Source of the DNA: Entonaema liquescens
Lineage: Eukaryota > Ascomycota > Sordariomycetes > Xylariales > Xylariaceae
Length of the DNA stretch: 64,000 nucleotides
NCBI GenBank assembly: GCA_902805475.1
Contig: CADCSX010000003.1
Coordinates: 1,364,001 to 1,428,000 of the forward strand
Reading direction: 5' to 3'
Every line of letters begins with the position of its first letter. Positions within the stretch are counted from its first letter, which is position 1. The notes beneath the pieces were generated by a model that worked only from the letters and a program-made list of their open reading frames with translations, was not told the origin of the DNA and ran no database searches. Of the stretch, positions 37,109-48,616 are shown piece after piece. The position numbers and the translations under genes were made by a program.

Positions 37109-38638
37109 AGCGTAAAATTTATGGCGTTCCGAAGTGTTTTGTTACTAAGAAGCTTCAGATGTCGCATTGAATATCGAATGAGCTTGTGGAAAGCTTGAAA
37201 ATTCCATGCAACCTGGAGCGCAAAAACTGCCCCACTATGCCACACTACCCCGCGAATCCCTGTACCGTGTAGCTGCGTAAAGCACTGGCCAATCGGTCAC
37301 GAATTCTCCGCTCTTCCGAAGTTTTTCTTCGAGCTCAACCTCAAAACCGAAATTTCTTTCTTCGCACTCTCTTAAAAAATGCAAGCAAGAACTCAACGCT
37401 CAACCGCCCAACGTCCACGCACTTGGGTGGCTATGGACGCAGTGGGATTTGAATCCTGAGCTAGAGAAACAGTCTTGAATATGTTTTTTATATTGCTAGA
37501 TATGGTCTAGGACGACTCTGCCTGGTAAATATGAATTTATCGTCACTGACGATGGGAATATCGAACCCGATTTTTCGCAAATATTTTGGTAAGTTTATCT
37601 ACCTCGCTGTTCAATCCCCAGACGAACTTTTCTTTCCTAGTAGGTCATCTTGCTACTGATGAATCCAATTCCACTGTTCTTAGTGATTACCTGAGCGCCT
37701 GAACAAACATGCACTACCATCTGAAGCACACCCTAGATACATCAATTGCTATGATCGTATCTGGTTCATCGACTAACCGTCTTTGCAGTATTATCAGTAC
37801 CTTGAGTCAATATTTATCAGCGATCACAACCAGCAATACACAGTTAAGGTAAGCAGGCATCAGAGCTTTTCCTTGTCATTATTCTTGTCCATGATGAATC
37901 CTTTTTTATCAGTTCTGCTTCTGAAGCGCTGTGAAGATACCCATATACCAAAAACTTATTCTGATTGTTCATCCCCATCTTTTTGTTGCTTGAGCCTTGG
38001 AAATAACGCAAGCTAACATGGAAAAAGTGCATAGTAAACCCATACCTTGGTCCTAACCTACGGCAATGCCAATCTACAACCATACAGTACAAATATGTAA
38101 GTTAAGATATGCTCCTTTACGTGGCGCTTTCTGTCATGATGAAAACTGTTTATCCATTCAACTATCTCACATCGAGTCGAGCCTCCCTCCCGCACTATAG
38201 CTATCCTCTTGGGTTGTGATGATTAGTTGTGGAGTTGTCTATTGGCAGCCTAGCTTTCTGCTAGTGCTTGCCTGGATGTTATGAAGTCTTCAGTGCTTTT
38301 GATTTGTGTGTTTCGTCTTGAGGCATATATTTCGAAGGCCGATTCGAGTGAATGAGTAAACCGGTTTGTCTGAACTCATCTACATTCAAGTTATCTTGTT
38401 TAGAGTCTTAGGCCTGATCCCCGCTGACTCCTCTCAGCAATAGACGTTACTGCATGCCACTAAGCACCATCCACAACCATCTAAGAGCTGTAAATGATGT
38501 TTCTCCCATAGGAGCGGACAGAGAGCAAGGTAAGTGATATGGATTTAATGAATTTTTACAATGTGTTTTGATATTGCCTCGTACTTTTGTTCCTTTGCGT
38601 TTATAGATAAAATACAAAATCTTGAATTATCTAAAAGT
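37109..38638. other. Intergenic with several strong splice-like sites
   Basis: No conserved protein is recognised. Donor-like GTAAGT/GTAAGC strings occur near 37591, 37851 and 38531, with CTAAC plus CAG acceptors near 37770-37788. This suggests a spliced plus-strand RNA, discussed in the findings. A string near 37430-37455 resembles the 3' part of a tRNA but has no 5' half. Confidence 0.4.
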
Positions 38639-39742
38639 CTATGATTTCTTGTGAATAACAAAAGGACTGGCCTGGTGGTTAGGGAAGATAAGTGTGTCTG
38701 CTATTATGACATTTTCCCTCCTGCCAGCGGCAAATACGATAACTTCGGCAATATCATCAGGTGTTAAAGGCTCACCTCCGCTGGGTTCAATATCAGTATA
38801 TGCGGTCGTCTAGGTCGGGAAGGTTACTTACGCATAGACAGCATCCGCCTTACCCTTGTCGCCATAGTATCGAACAAGAGAGAATTCCTAGAAGACCACC
38901 GTATTAGTTCTGAAATGGTCGTATATAACCATTGGGTAGATAGGAGATGAAAGGAAACATACTGTCTCGACTTGGCCGGGGTCAACCTCGATGACACGGA
39001 CTCGTGAGGCAACGAGCTCTTTGCGCAGCGAATCAGTGAAGCTACGGACAGCGGCCTTTGTTGCACAGTAGATGCTGCCACCCGGGTAGGGCTCACGCCC
39101 GGCGATGCTACCAACGTTGATAATATCACCGTGGCCACCGTCGGGGCGCTTAAGGAAGATGGGTAACACGGCCTGGGTCAGATTGATCAAACCCGTGACG
39201 TTTGTCGCAAACATGACATTCAGATCTTCCTCAGCGATTTCAGGGGCGCGTGCTACGCCCTTGACGAGGCCGCTAGTTATGACAGTCAGCAAATAAATTC
39301 AAGGCCAATTTCATATATAAAATACTAAAGATTTATCCAGGTTCGTTTCTCATTCCTGTCCATGTGTCTAGCTTAATGTAGATCCTATCCCATGCCAAGG
39401 GGTTCCTGGCTCAAACAAGTGGAAGTTAGACACTTACGCATTATTTACCAACACGTCGATTTCACGGAACTCCTCAGGAAGACCGGCGACAAAGCCGCGA
39501 ACCTCATCCGGGTTGCTCACATCGAGCTTAACGGGCAAGACACGGACGCCGGTACCAACCTCCTTTGCGATGTCGTCTGTAAGCTGACGCAGGTTCTCAA
39601 CGCGGCGTGCCGTGACCACAAGCTTTAAGTTCTGCGGCGAAGTCCTCGCAAACTCGAGCGCAGTACTCCGCCCAATGCCCGACGACGCACCGGTAATAAC
39701 AATGGTTTTACCCTCGAGGCGCTTTGCTACAGCCGAAGACAT
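38639..39742 (-). CDS. NADP-dependent short-chain dehydrogenase (YMR226C/YdfG type)
   Basis: Four exons, 39742-39438, 39272-38963, 38887-38832 and 38780-38639, encode 270 residues. The Rossmann motif TGASSGIG, the NNAG motif (split by intron 1), INVGSIAG and the catalytic Y-C-A-T-K define a classical SDR. The C-terminal end with LTPDDIAEVIVFAAGRRENV and ADTLIFPNHQAS is typical of the fungal YMR226C group, cytosolic NADP-dependent 3-hydroxy acid or serine dehydrogenases. The exact substrate is not shown by sequence. Introns are 165, 75 and 51 bp with normal sites. Confidence 0.9.
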
Positions 39743-40268
39743 GGCGCTTTTCCTGATGAGGGTTATGTGATTGTTATTATGGAGGGTTGTAAGAAAGATG
39801 ATGTTCTTAGACGAGGTGAGAATGCGGAACGTCCGAGGTGCCGAAGCGTAGAGAATCCTGTTCGCAAGATGGGCATAAGGTAGCTAAGTCACAAGTAGAA
39901 ACATCAAGGGGAATAGAAAAAGGTGCGAGACTTTATGAAGAAAACTACCTATAAGAGAATACGACAGTGTAAGTGCGACAAGATGCCGAATCGCAGCGAT
40001 GATGTGCTCAACCCCACCATAGCTAGCGGGTAGCTGCCCCGCCGTTACAGCTTCCGTATCGGAACCCCTCGGCTTAGCTGACGCCGCTTTGGATTCACAT
40101 ATTATGAGGAAACCTCCGAGTCCAATTGCAAAATACTCAGCAATGATTACAAATATAATGACCTTCAAATTAATAAAAGAAGATTTTATTATTCCGTAAC
40201 GTTAAAACTCGATCGCGGTACAAATAGAAACTCTAAAGAAAGGCAAAAAATTCAAGTTGTATTGTGAT
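39743..40268. other. Spacer between SDR gene and tRNA-Gln
   Basis: Upstream region of the SDR gene. A minus-strand frame at 39884-40168 (94 codons, hydrophobic ends) was considered and not called. Confidence 0.5.
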
Positions 40269-40352
40269 AGGCCCCGCCGAGGATTGAACTCAGGTCTCAG
40301 GAAATTTTGTACGAATCAAAATCCTGCGTGCTAACCACTACACTACGCGGCC
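40269..40352 (-). tRNA. tRNA-Gln(UUG) with a 12-nt intron
   Basis: On the minus strand the sequence folds as a tRNA. The acceptor is GGCCGCG against CGGGGCC with one G-G mismatch at pair 5-68. The D arm reads GTGTAGTGGTTAGCAC. The anticodon stem is CAGGA/TCCTG with loop TTTTGA...T, and the T arm is CTGAGTTCAATCCTCGG. The discriminator base is T, as in yeast tRNA-Gln. Anticodon TTG is at 40319-40317. The loop is 19 nt, so a 12-nt intron (40315-40304) lies right after position 37, the canonical place for nuclear tRNA introns. The mismatch could be a sequencing error or a tolerated variant. Confidence 0.88.
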
Positions 40353-41308
40353 GTTGAAAAACGTGCTCTTAGGCGTGTTTATGTACTAGGTAAAGTGTCT
40401 TACGTAACTTGGAATGTCCAAGACTTCCTTTAGTCTTTTGCTAGTTTAAACGACTCCACCCGGAGACAACTCTGCTATGTACCCAAGACTATGCCTATGC
40501 CTATCGACAAGAACAATTGTACGGCCGAGTGTTTACTCTCCTTTTCAAAGAAGCTATATTTTATAGTGTACTTACAGGATGAAGCAATATATCTCGCTAA
40601 TACTTCCTGTTTATCCTGGATATATCGTTTCTTCCCAATATAGTTCTTAGGCAGTTTACCATTTCCTTTATAAACCGTTATCGTAAACGCATAGCCGACT
40701 ATTCTCTTAATACTCTTCGTTACGTCGAACGCCTATGATCAAGAAAGACTATGGCGTTATGACACAGATACTTGCTGATCGTGTCCTAATAAGACGATAT
40801 TTATATTAACTCGCTTTTTTATTATACTTTTATTAGTACTGCTATATACTCAAGCAGTCTATGCATGAAATCCGACGGGAAAAGACGATGCATTCATTTT
40901 CTTCCCGAAAGCTAAGTTCGTGAAACTCGATCGTCGATGAACTATATTACATAGGATTAATTACTGGGTAATAAGCAGCGGGGCAAAGAAAAGCCCCAAT
41001 CACGAGGAATGCGATATCTAGATTGATCTACAGATGTTAACCGCACATACGACAAGAATGGAAATGGAAGACAAATCAATACACCATAACCGTTGAGGTT
41101 AGAAACTCTTTACACGATGATGACGACACAGCCAAAATTCGCAATTTCGAGATCAAGAATCAGCAACAACATGTGGGAAGACTTCTTACCGATTGGTTGA
41201 GAAGCTCAATATCCCAAGGTTCTCTTATTAAGTATTCATTTTAACTCATCCCAATTGTAATTCTTAATTTCAAATTTAGCTCCCTATTATACCATCGAAA
41301 GCTTCATC
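40353..41308. other. Intergenic between tRNA-Gln and the ErdS pseudogene
   Basis: About 950 bp, AT-rich; nothing recognised. The right end should contain the ancestral ErdS promoter. Confidence 0.5.
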
Positions 41309-43946
41309 ATGTCGGGTCCGTTGTATCGTGAGATTGTTCATGTTGCACAAACCATTGCAGCACCTTTCCAACCAAAGAAGCGTGATAATGAAACTAGCAC
41401 CAGTGAAAAGGGGAAGTCGGCGCAGCGTAGTGAAGCTAAACGACAGGAAAAGCTTGAGAAAGCTGAAAACCGTCACCAGGAACAACAGGAGTTAGAACAG
41501 CGCCGGTAAGAAGAAGATGAGGTGGCAGAGCAAGAAGAAGACGAAGAAATGAAGGCGCGCTATGGAGAAAATGTCCATCCTCATGAGCTATGCTCAATCG
41601 CGCAGGTCGTCAGTTTACCGATAGGTTCTGAAGTTAACTTCCGTGCTAGAATACACACTCAGAGACGGGTATCTTGAGCCTTGGACTTCCTACTGTTTCG
41701 AAACCAAACAGATTCTATACAAGGAGTGCTTTCTCACGCCTCACCACATATGATACGATGGGTGCAGAGACTCCACCCCGAATCCCTCGTGCATGTTACC
41801 GGAACGCTACAGAAGCCAGAGCACCCCGTCACCTCTGCGACGTTTCCGGATGTAGAAGTCCGGGTTTACTCCATACATCTTATTAATCCAGCCAATGAAC
41901 TACCCTTCGATAACTATGAACCCCTGAAGCACTTCGACAACGGTTATCCGGCCGTGTGGTAGACCTCCGGCACCCAAGTAACCAGGCCGTGTTCCGGGTT
42001 CGTTCTATGATTGTAAGGAAGTTTCGCGAGGCCTTAGACGACCAGGGGTTTCTAGAGATTCAGACGCCAAAGTTGCAACCTGCGGCGACCGAGAGCGGCT
42101 CAGAGGTTTTCAAGGTACAGTACTTTGGCCGGACAGCGTTCCTGGCACAGAGCCCACAGCTTGCCAAGCAGATGGTTATATCAGGAGATTTCAGGAAAGT
42201 CTATGAAGTGAGTCTGATACCATGTTTTATCACTATACAGTGCTAATGCCTAACATCAAGATTGGTCCTGTATTCCGTGCTGAAAATTCAGACACGCATA
42301 GACACTTAACAGAATACACCGGACTTGACATGGAAATGTCCCTAAAAGAGTCTTATAAAGAGCTCATCAAGACGCTAGATAAAGTTCTTAAAACCATATT
42401 TGCTGCCGTGCAATCTATACCCGAATTGAAGAATGTTCGGGAAAGGTGGCCTAGTAAAGATCTCACCTGGCTAGACGAGACTCCAACCATCCCGTTTCGC
42501 GAGGGCATCCAGATACTCCAGGAAGATGGTAGAGAGGTCGAGGAGGAGGACTTATCGACGCGGGACGAGATACGCCTTGGCGAACTAGTAAAGGAGAAAT
42601 ACCACACCGACTACTACATATTAGATAAATTTCCGGCAAACGCCAGGCCATTTTATATATAGAAAGCTGAGGATTTGAAATGGACAAATTCGTTTCATAT
42701 ATTTCTACGTGGTCAAGAGATATGCACAGGTGGGCAACGCATTCACGATGCGAAAGAACTCCGCGCAAGCATGGCCGAGGCAAAGATCAGTGAGCAAGGG
42801 ATGGAAGAATACCTAGCTGCCTTCGATCACGGGCCACCGCCGCATGGAGGGGCCGGTCTAGGTCTAGAAAGAATAGTGATGCTCCTCCTCGAACTAGACG
42901 ATGTGCGAAACGCCTCACTATTCCCCCGCGACCCTAAATCACTCCCAAGACGTCCGCCAAGTCTCCCTCACCCAGATGCAGATACTACGAAACCACGGAA
43001 CCCGAAAGACGAGGACCCCTCCATTGGTAAACTAATCGCCAACTATGGTGACGCGACAAACACATCTTGGCTTGACGAGCGCTTCGAGATATGGCGACAC
43101 CCAACCGGGACCGCGGTGGGGTATGTAAAACAGGACGGGAAATTCGCCATGATAGCTGGTGACCCGCTCTGCGACAGGAGTCACTACCAGGAGGTCATCA
43201 CCTCCTTTGTGGACTTCGTGCGCAAAGATCTAAAACTCATGCCTATCTGGATGCTCGTATCCGAGGAAGTCCAGCGAATACTAGGCGATAAGTTAGGCTG
43301 GCGAACGCTCAGCTGCGCCGAGGAACAGCGCGTCGACGCCGACGACCACCACAACGCAGCTAAACAGCGCGACGCGCGGAAAGTCCAACGTGAAGGCATC
43401 CCAGTCCACGAAGTCATCGACCCTAACGAGGACTTCATGAGACGAGCTGACGAGGCGATCCGCGAGTGGCAGGCCGAGCGGAAGGGCAAGGGGAAACAGG
43501 TCCATCTCACGGAAGTCCGGCCGTGGGTCGACCGGGAGCACAGGCGATACTTCGCAGCGGAGAAAACGACACATTCCTCGGGCTCGTCGTGCTAGCGCGG
43601 CTGGCACCGCGACACGGGTGGCAGGTGAAATGGGCATTCGATTTCCCCCGTGCACCCAACGGCGTTATCGAGGTCCTAGTCGAGACGGCGCTGTCCGCGC
43701 TAAGCGGGCCCGTGACCTTCGGGGCCGGGGTGTCGGAGCGACTGACGCCTGGGGCGCGGCTCGGGGCGTGCGAGCCAAGCTCCTAGCTAATACGTACAAG
43801 GTTATCGTCAGGAACCTCCGGCTTGGTGGCAAGGCGCAGTTTAGGGAGAAGTTCGGCGCGCTGGGCGAGCAGGTGTATATTTGCTACCCCCGACACGGGC
43901 TGGGGTCATGGATCTCCAGCAGATTGTGAAGTTCTTCGAGGACTGA
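41309..43946 (+). pseudogene. erdS: Broken ergosteryl-aspartate synthase (AspRS-DUF2156 fusion, ErdS)
   Basis: The frame follows cytosolic aspartyl-tRNA synthetase (an N-terminal extension, an OB-fold region with IAQVVSLPIGSEVNFRARI, motif 2 FRAENSDTHRHLTEY, and motif 3 GAGLGLERIVML). It then continues into a DUF2156 (LPG-synthase-like) domain with SWLDERFEIWRHPTGTAVGY, LMPIWMLVSEEVQ, APRHGWQVKWAFDFPRAPN and GEQVYICYPRHGLG. This fusion is the known fungal ErdS, which transfers Asp from tRNA-Asp to ergosterol. One normal intron is seen (42208-42260). The copy has three in-frame stops (TAA 41507, TGA 41675, TAG 42660). It also has four single-base frame breaks, at CCCC 41921, AAAA 43563, GGGG near 43763 and GGGG 43912. 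With four bases added the spliced length is a multiple of three, about 862 codons. The frame breaks may be assembly errors; the stops are harder to dismiss. Confidence 0.88.
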
Positions 43947-45218
43947 GTTACGCATATTGCCTGGTCACCTTAATTCCGAGGTCGAGCATCTGTTACTGTC
44001 ATTGCCTATCAATGTACTTACGGCCTCCGGCAGATTTAATCTGGGCTTAACTATATCATTAATCCATGATAGGGGCGTAAGATAGCATAAGGTATAATAT
44101 TGAACTATTTTACTAATAGTAACAAATCTAATTAATAATTGTCGGGTAGACACTTCCGTTAATAACACTACGGTCTATTATCAAGGTCCGTCACGAAGTG
44201 ATTATTGCCAAACTGCTCTAGTGCTGAGTAGGCCATACCTAATTGAAAAGAGGCTCCGTTGAACGATCAACGAACAGTTATGATGTCGGTGTAGAAAATA
44301 ACTATTCCCAAGTATATTTCCGGTAGCATAAGGTCTTATTGCTGACCGACTTTGAGCTGAGTAGGCAAGGCTTCATAGCAATACAACCATACTATAATCA
44401 TACCCATTTCGCGAATCATAATCTTAACGAAAAACGCCGAAATTCCGAATTGGTGCATGGATGTGTGTCAGCCATAGCCAAATATGATATCTGAGGGTTT
44501 GATTTCTGCCGTATTTCCGTGTCGCTTCTATGTCGTCAGATCATAGATTGGTCAACCGTCTAACTGGGTTCAATTCGGCAGGCCTCTTCCGTCGGAAAGT
44601 CCTATAAGGCGGTTATGTAACCACTCTCGGTGTCGCTCGGAATTAACCAGGTTGAGGACTACAGACTGGAAACTCTAACATAACAAGGTTTTCTGCAGCG
44701 GGATACTTTCGGCATCTCCAGCGGCAGGGTAAGGGACTTCACCGGCTGACCCGTTGCATATGTGACCGATAGGGTCTTTGGGGAGACGGACTGAGCCACC
44801 ACCACGCGCGCGTCGTTGACGACACTCAATACCATACCCGATAGAGCGGAAATTAATGTGCTTAGGGGGGTATAGCACCCTGGAAAGTATACTCTCGTCA
44901 CAATTAGTGGGTGATGGGTTCAAACTAAGCGGTGTCACATCTCCGAGCTCTCGTGATGTTACCACGGAAAGCTGCAGTAGGGCCGCTGGACAAAGCCGAC
45001 GACGATGCGGAGAGGTAAGGGATGATGTGAATACGTAAGGGGGGAACGTAAATAGGTAAGGGCGGATGCGACTATAAAGGCAGCAGAGATTCTCCCCTCT
45101 CCCGAATGACTTCTGTATCATCTTCTGGAGACAAGGAATCCTAGGCCGCTCAAAACCTTCTATTAGCCTCACAGTTACATCATTCCTTCCCAGCAAAATA
45201 TTTATATAACTTCTCGAG
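43947..45218. other. Intergenic between ErdS pseudogene and oxalate decarboxylase gene
   Basis: No gene supported. A perfect 6-bp inverted repeat (CGTTGA, loop ACGA, TCAACG) lies near 44256. Minus-strand frames at 44675-45196 match no family and overlap the expected promoter of the decarboxylase gene. Confidence 0.45.
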
Positions 45219-46899
45219 ATGAAGTACTCAAGCAGTCTTGCTAGTGTTGGGCTATTCCATCTAGCCCTGGGTCTTCCACGGCCGCAGTGAGTAACAACCA
45301 GGACGTCTTATAGAGAGTAACAAACACTAATACCTACCGTAGGATGACATATGATGAGAACAAAGGAGAAGTTGGCGGCATTAGCCCACCTATCCCTACC
45401 TACAGCGGCGAACCTGTTGGAAACCTCCGCGGCTCAACGGACCTCCAAGGAGGGATCGCATCACGCCCGCCCACCTCAGGGGGGGACTCTGCCGTCGTGG
45501 AAGACCCGCAGCTCGTAAATGGCCAGGAGGCCGATGCCAAACTTGGCCTGTACCTGGACTTCAATAGTGCCGAGTATCCCAATGGGCCCCAGCCTATCCG
45601 CGGTGGTAAGGGACAGACTGACCCGGGACCGCGCACCTATGAATACGAGAAACTAAACCCCGACACCTACGCCCCGCCTTCGACGGACAAAGGCAGCGTA
45701 CAACAGGCCATGTGGCCTCTGGGCCTGAGCCACAACTTACTCGGTTCCGGCGAGGAGTCCGGCTGGGCTCGGCAGCAGAACCAACATGTCCTACCTGTAG
45801 CCACTGAGATGGCAGGTGTCGATATGCGCCTCGCACCCCATGCCTACCGAGAACTGCACTGGCATACCGCTGGCGAATGGTAGGAAGCCCCTTTCTTTGT
45901 TCACTGACTATCACCAGACTTGAAACTAACATCGCAACCTTTGATTAGGGCCCTGGTCTTGAAAGGCTCGGTTCGCGTAGCAGCTATGGATTCCGACGGA
46001 GCCTCTTTCGTCGACGACGTCACGGCGGGCGATGTGTGGTTCTTCCCACAGGGTGTTCCTCACAGTCTGCAGGCGCTGGACGAAGGCGCCGAGTTCCTGT
46101 TGGTCTTTGATGACGGTGCATTCTCTGAGACCGACACATTCCTCGCTACAGAGATGCTTATGCGCACACCCGTATCTGTCTGGGCTAAGGATCTCCAGAC
46201 CGATGTTAGCTCGTTCGACGATATCCCTGACGAAGAGAAATATGTAAGTCGCGCCTATTAAAAGATCTGTAGGAAGGAATATAAGCTAATTTAATACGAT
46301 AGATCTTCAATGGTACCCCTGCGCCAGCCAATATCACAGAGCAGAACATCACGTCTTCAGCCGGTGCTCTGTGGGGGCCGAACGGGTTTACCTACCACTG
46401 GTCTCAGCAAGAATTCCGCAACACGACAGGCGGGTCCGTCAAGATCCTCGACCCGGTCACTTTCCCTGTAGCAGACATGTTCTCGGCGGCGCTTGTGGTC
46501 CTCGAGCCGGGCGCCATGCGCGAGGTGCACTGGCACACAGAGAGCGACGAGTGGTCGTACTTCCTGCAAGGCTCCGCGCGCATCACCATCTACGAAGCGC
46601 CCTCCGCCTCCGCAACCTTCGACTTCACCGCCGGCGACGTCGGCTACATCCAGAAGTCGGCCGGCCACTACGTCGAGAACACGGGCACCGAGGACGTCAT
46701 CTTCCTCGAGGTCCTGCAGGCCAAGAAGTTCTCCGATATCAGCGCTTCCCAGTGGCTCGCCTTGACGCCCAGGCAGATCATCAAAGATACGCTTAACCTG
46801 ACGGACGCGGTGCTCGATGCTCTCCCGAAAGATAAGACTCTTATTAAACCTGGAAATCCTAATATGACTGCTATTGCGGGTGATGGTCAGAAATCTTAA
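45219..46899 (+). CDS. Secreted bicupin oxalate decarboxylase
   Basis: Four exons, 45219-45286, 45343-45879, 45949-46243 and 46303-46899, give 498 residues. Residues 1 to about 20 form a signal peptide (SLASVGLFHLALG). Two cupin domains follow. Each has the Mn-binding HxH-x-E set: HWHTAGEW then a His in VPHSLQ, and HWHTESDEW then GHYVENTG. The lid after domain 1 reads FDDGAFSETDTF, keeping the Ser-Glu of the SENS motif of bacterial OxdC, which favours decarboxylase over oxidase activity. The enzyme turns oxalate into formate and CO2, probably outside the cell. All introns are 53-69 bp with standard sites; the frame is intact. Confidence 0.93.
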
Positions 46900-47483
46900 G
46901 GGATAGGAAAAGAGTACTTCTTTATGATGCAAATACGAGCTTTTGGGGAAACGAGTGCATGGCCCAATGAGGATATTCAATGCTTGAAAGTCGAAAAGGA
47001 TGGCAGGTCATCAGTCAACCGTATAGACGTTGGAAAATTTACTTTATATCACAAAACATCTATGTTAATTTTTAAATATATTTTCCGAATTTAATGCAAA
47101 TCATCTTAAAACTTACCTATCTTGTAACTATAATAACTATTTCTATCTAACTACCTACACAAGATATAGAAACGATGTGTGAAGCTTACTACTCCATATG
47201 ATTAAGATCAACCCAGGCAACGGGATGAGTACCTAGGTAGGTACCTAGGGCATCTACTCGGATGGATTTTCTTAATAACAGGTACGTATACAAACATAGT
47301 AGTATCAGCTGGACAACCCCTTTTTTCCCCAGACCAGCCCAAGCAGCTCGGGGGCAAAGAAAACCCCACAGTGGCGTCTTTTTCATTCCTTGCTTTTTGC
47401 TTAACCCCTCTTACCCTTTCTTTTTCTAGTCGGCTTTCTATTTGTTTTCCTCCTGCTGCTTCAAGACCTTGCCCAAGTGGTAG
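46900..47483. other. Convergent 3' region with TACCTAGGTA cluster
   Basis: No gene. TACCTAGGTAGGTACCTAGG near 47231 is a strong palindromic example of the dispersed motif. Confidence 0.55.
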
Positions 47484-48007
47484 CTAGCCTCGGATCTCAC
47501 CGAACCATCCAGCCAGAGTCGCAAACTTAATAGTGAGAGTGGTAATAGGATACGTAGCAAGATTCCAGACATCAGCTCCCCAATTAGTCGTGTCAAATAC
47601 GGCTGCCCATCCCCGAGGATCATTTTCCGCGATAGTCGAAAAAAGACCGGCCCAGTGAGTGAAATCTGCGATTATTAAGATCCCAATATGTAGTTGCAAT
47701 AGACGCTTATTGGGTGGCGACACGAGAAGAATGATGAGACCGTATAGCATCATGTTGAAAAGGTAGCCAGTCGCCATCGATGGAAGGATTAGAGAAGGGA
47801 GAGGTAGGGCATTTTGTGTATCAGACGAAAGCTCGAATATGGGATGGCGCGAGGCATAGTTTGAAAACATGCCATATGCTCTGTAGGAGTTAGTTTTGGG
47901 CATTTAATGAAGATACGAAAGAACTAGAAGACGAACATCGCAACAGGTTCTAGATAGAGGAAGAATATACGGGGAATTGTCGGAAGAAGAGATGCTGTTG
48001 TTGCCAT
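47484..48007 (-). CDS. Small membrane protein of the DUF7704 type
   Basis: Exon 1 is 48007-47937 and exon 2 is 47880-47484, giving 155 residues; the 56-bp intron has a CTAAC branch and CTACAG acceptor. The start TIPRIFFLYLEPVA and later features (LFNMMLYGLIILLV, LIIADFTHWAGLF, an Asn-Trp-containing loop, and a last hydrophobic segment with TLTIKFATLAG) match fungal DUF7704 proteins. These have about four membrane helices and unknown function. The donor GTTCGT is weak but is the only one that keeps the frame. No biochemical role can be given. Confidence 0.65.
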
Positions 48008-48616
48008 TATGCTATCCTGGGCTCTTGGGGTGGTTTCAATATATACTAGGTAAAGCTAGTATCGAAGACGAGGGCACTATGTTGCTTGGAATTGTCTGTT
48101 CCTTGGAGATGGAGTCTTCAAAAAGGGTAAGGAGATACTGTGAGGTAAAAAACAAGAGAGAACTCCGGTAGTTGACTAGAAGTTCTTATAGACCTACCTT
48201 AGAGCATGGATAGATAATAGTTAACGGCGTTAACCGCGACAACGGTGGAGATATATGCAGCTTATAGCCCGCATAGTCGCGTTGCGGCATGGGGTGTTCT
48301 CCGAGCCCCGCCTCACGATCCAGTCGCGTACTCAGGTGACTCATTGGGGGCTGAATAAAGTGGTATTCGAAAGGACTTCGGGGATCTTGGCTGTCCGAGA
48401 TAACCCATACCCATCATCGCGAATCATTCGCTAATAGCACTACTGACTGGTCAAGACCATAGCCTAACCCTATGAATCTTTAGACATAATCTAGCCCTCG
48501 AGATATATGACCGATATCTCCTTTTCCTAGAATGAAAATATGAGGAGTAGAGGAAACAGGCCAATCCGCTCTCTCAATATCCTACTCCGTCACAACCAGC
48601 ATTTGTTCGTCTCCTA
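48008..48616. other. Intergenic
   Basis: About 600 bp between two minus-strand genes; no gene or repeat recognised. Confidence 0.5.

Noticed and set aside
37428..37460. String resembling a minus-strand tRNA T arm and acceptor 3' strand (ATTCAAATCCCACTGCGTCC on minus)
   Set aside because: No matching 5' acceptor strand, D arm or anticodon arm is found within tRNA distance; probably chance or a fragment.
39884..40168. Minus-strand frame of 94 codons with hydrophobic ends (VIIFVIIAEYFAIGLGGF) upstream of the SDR gene
   Set aside because: It loosely recalls the one-helix plus Ala/Lys layout of small mitochondrial ATP synthase subunits, but no family motif is clear. It lies where the SDR promoter is expected.
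41506..41570. Intron starting at GTAAGA to remove the first ErdS stop
   Set aside because: The downstream sequence up to the conserved SIAQVVSLP block stays in the same frame without splicing, and no acceptor with correct phase is available.
44675..45196. Minus-strand frame of 173 codons
   Set aside because: No recognisable domain, and it overlaps the promoter and leader of the oxalate decarboxylase gene.
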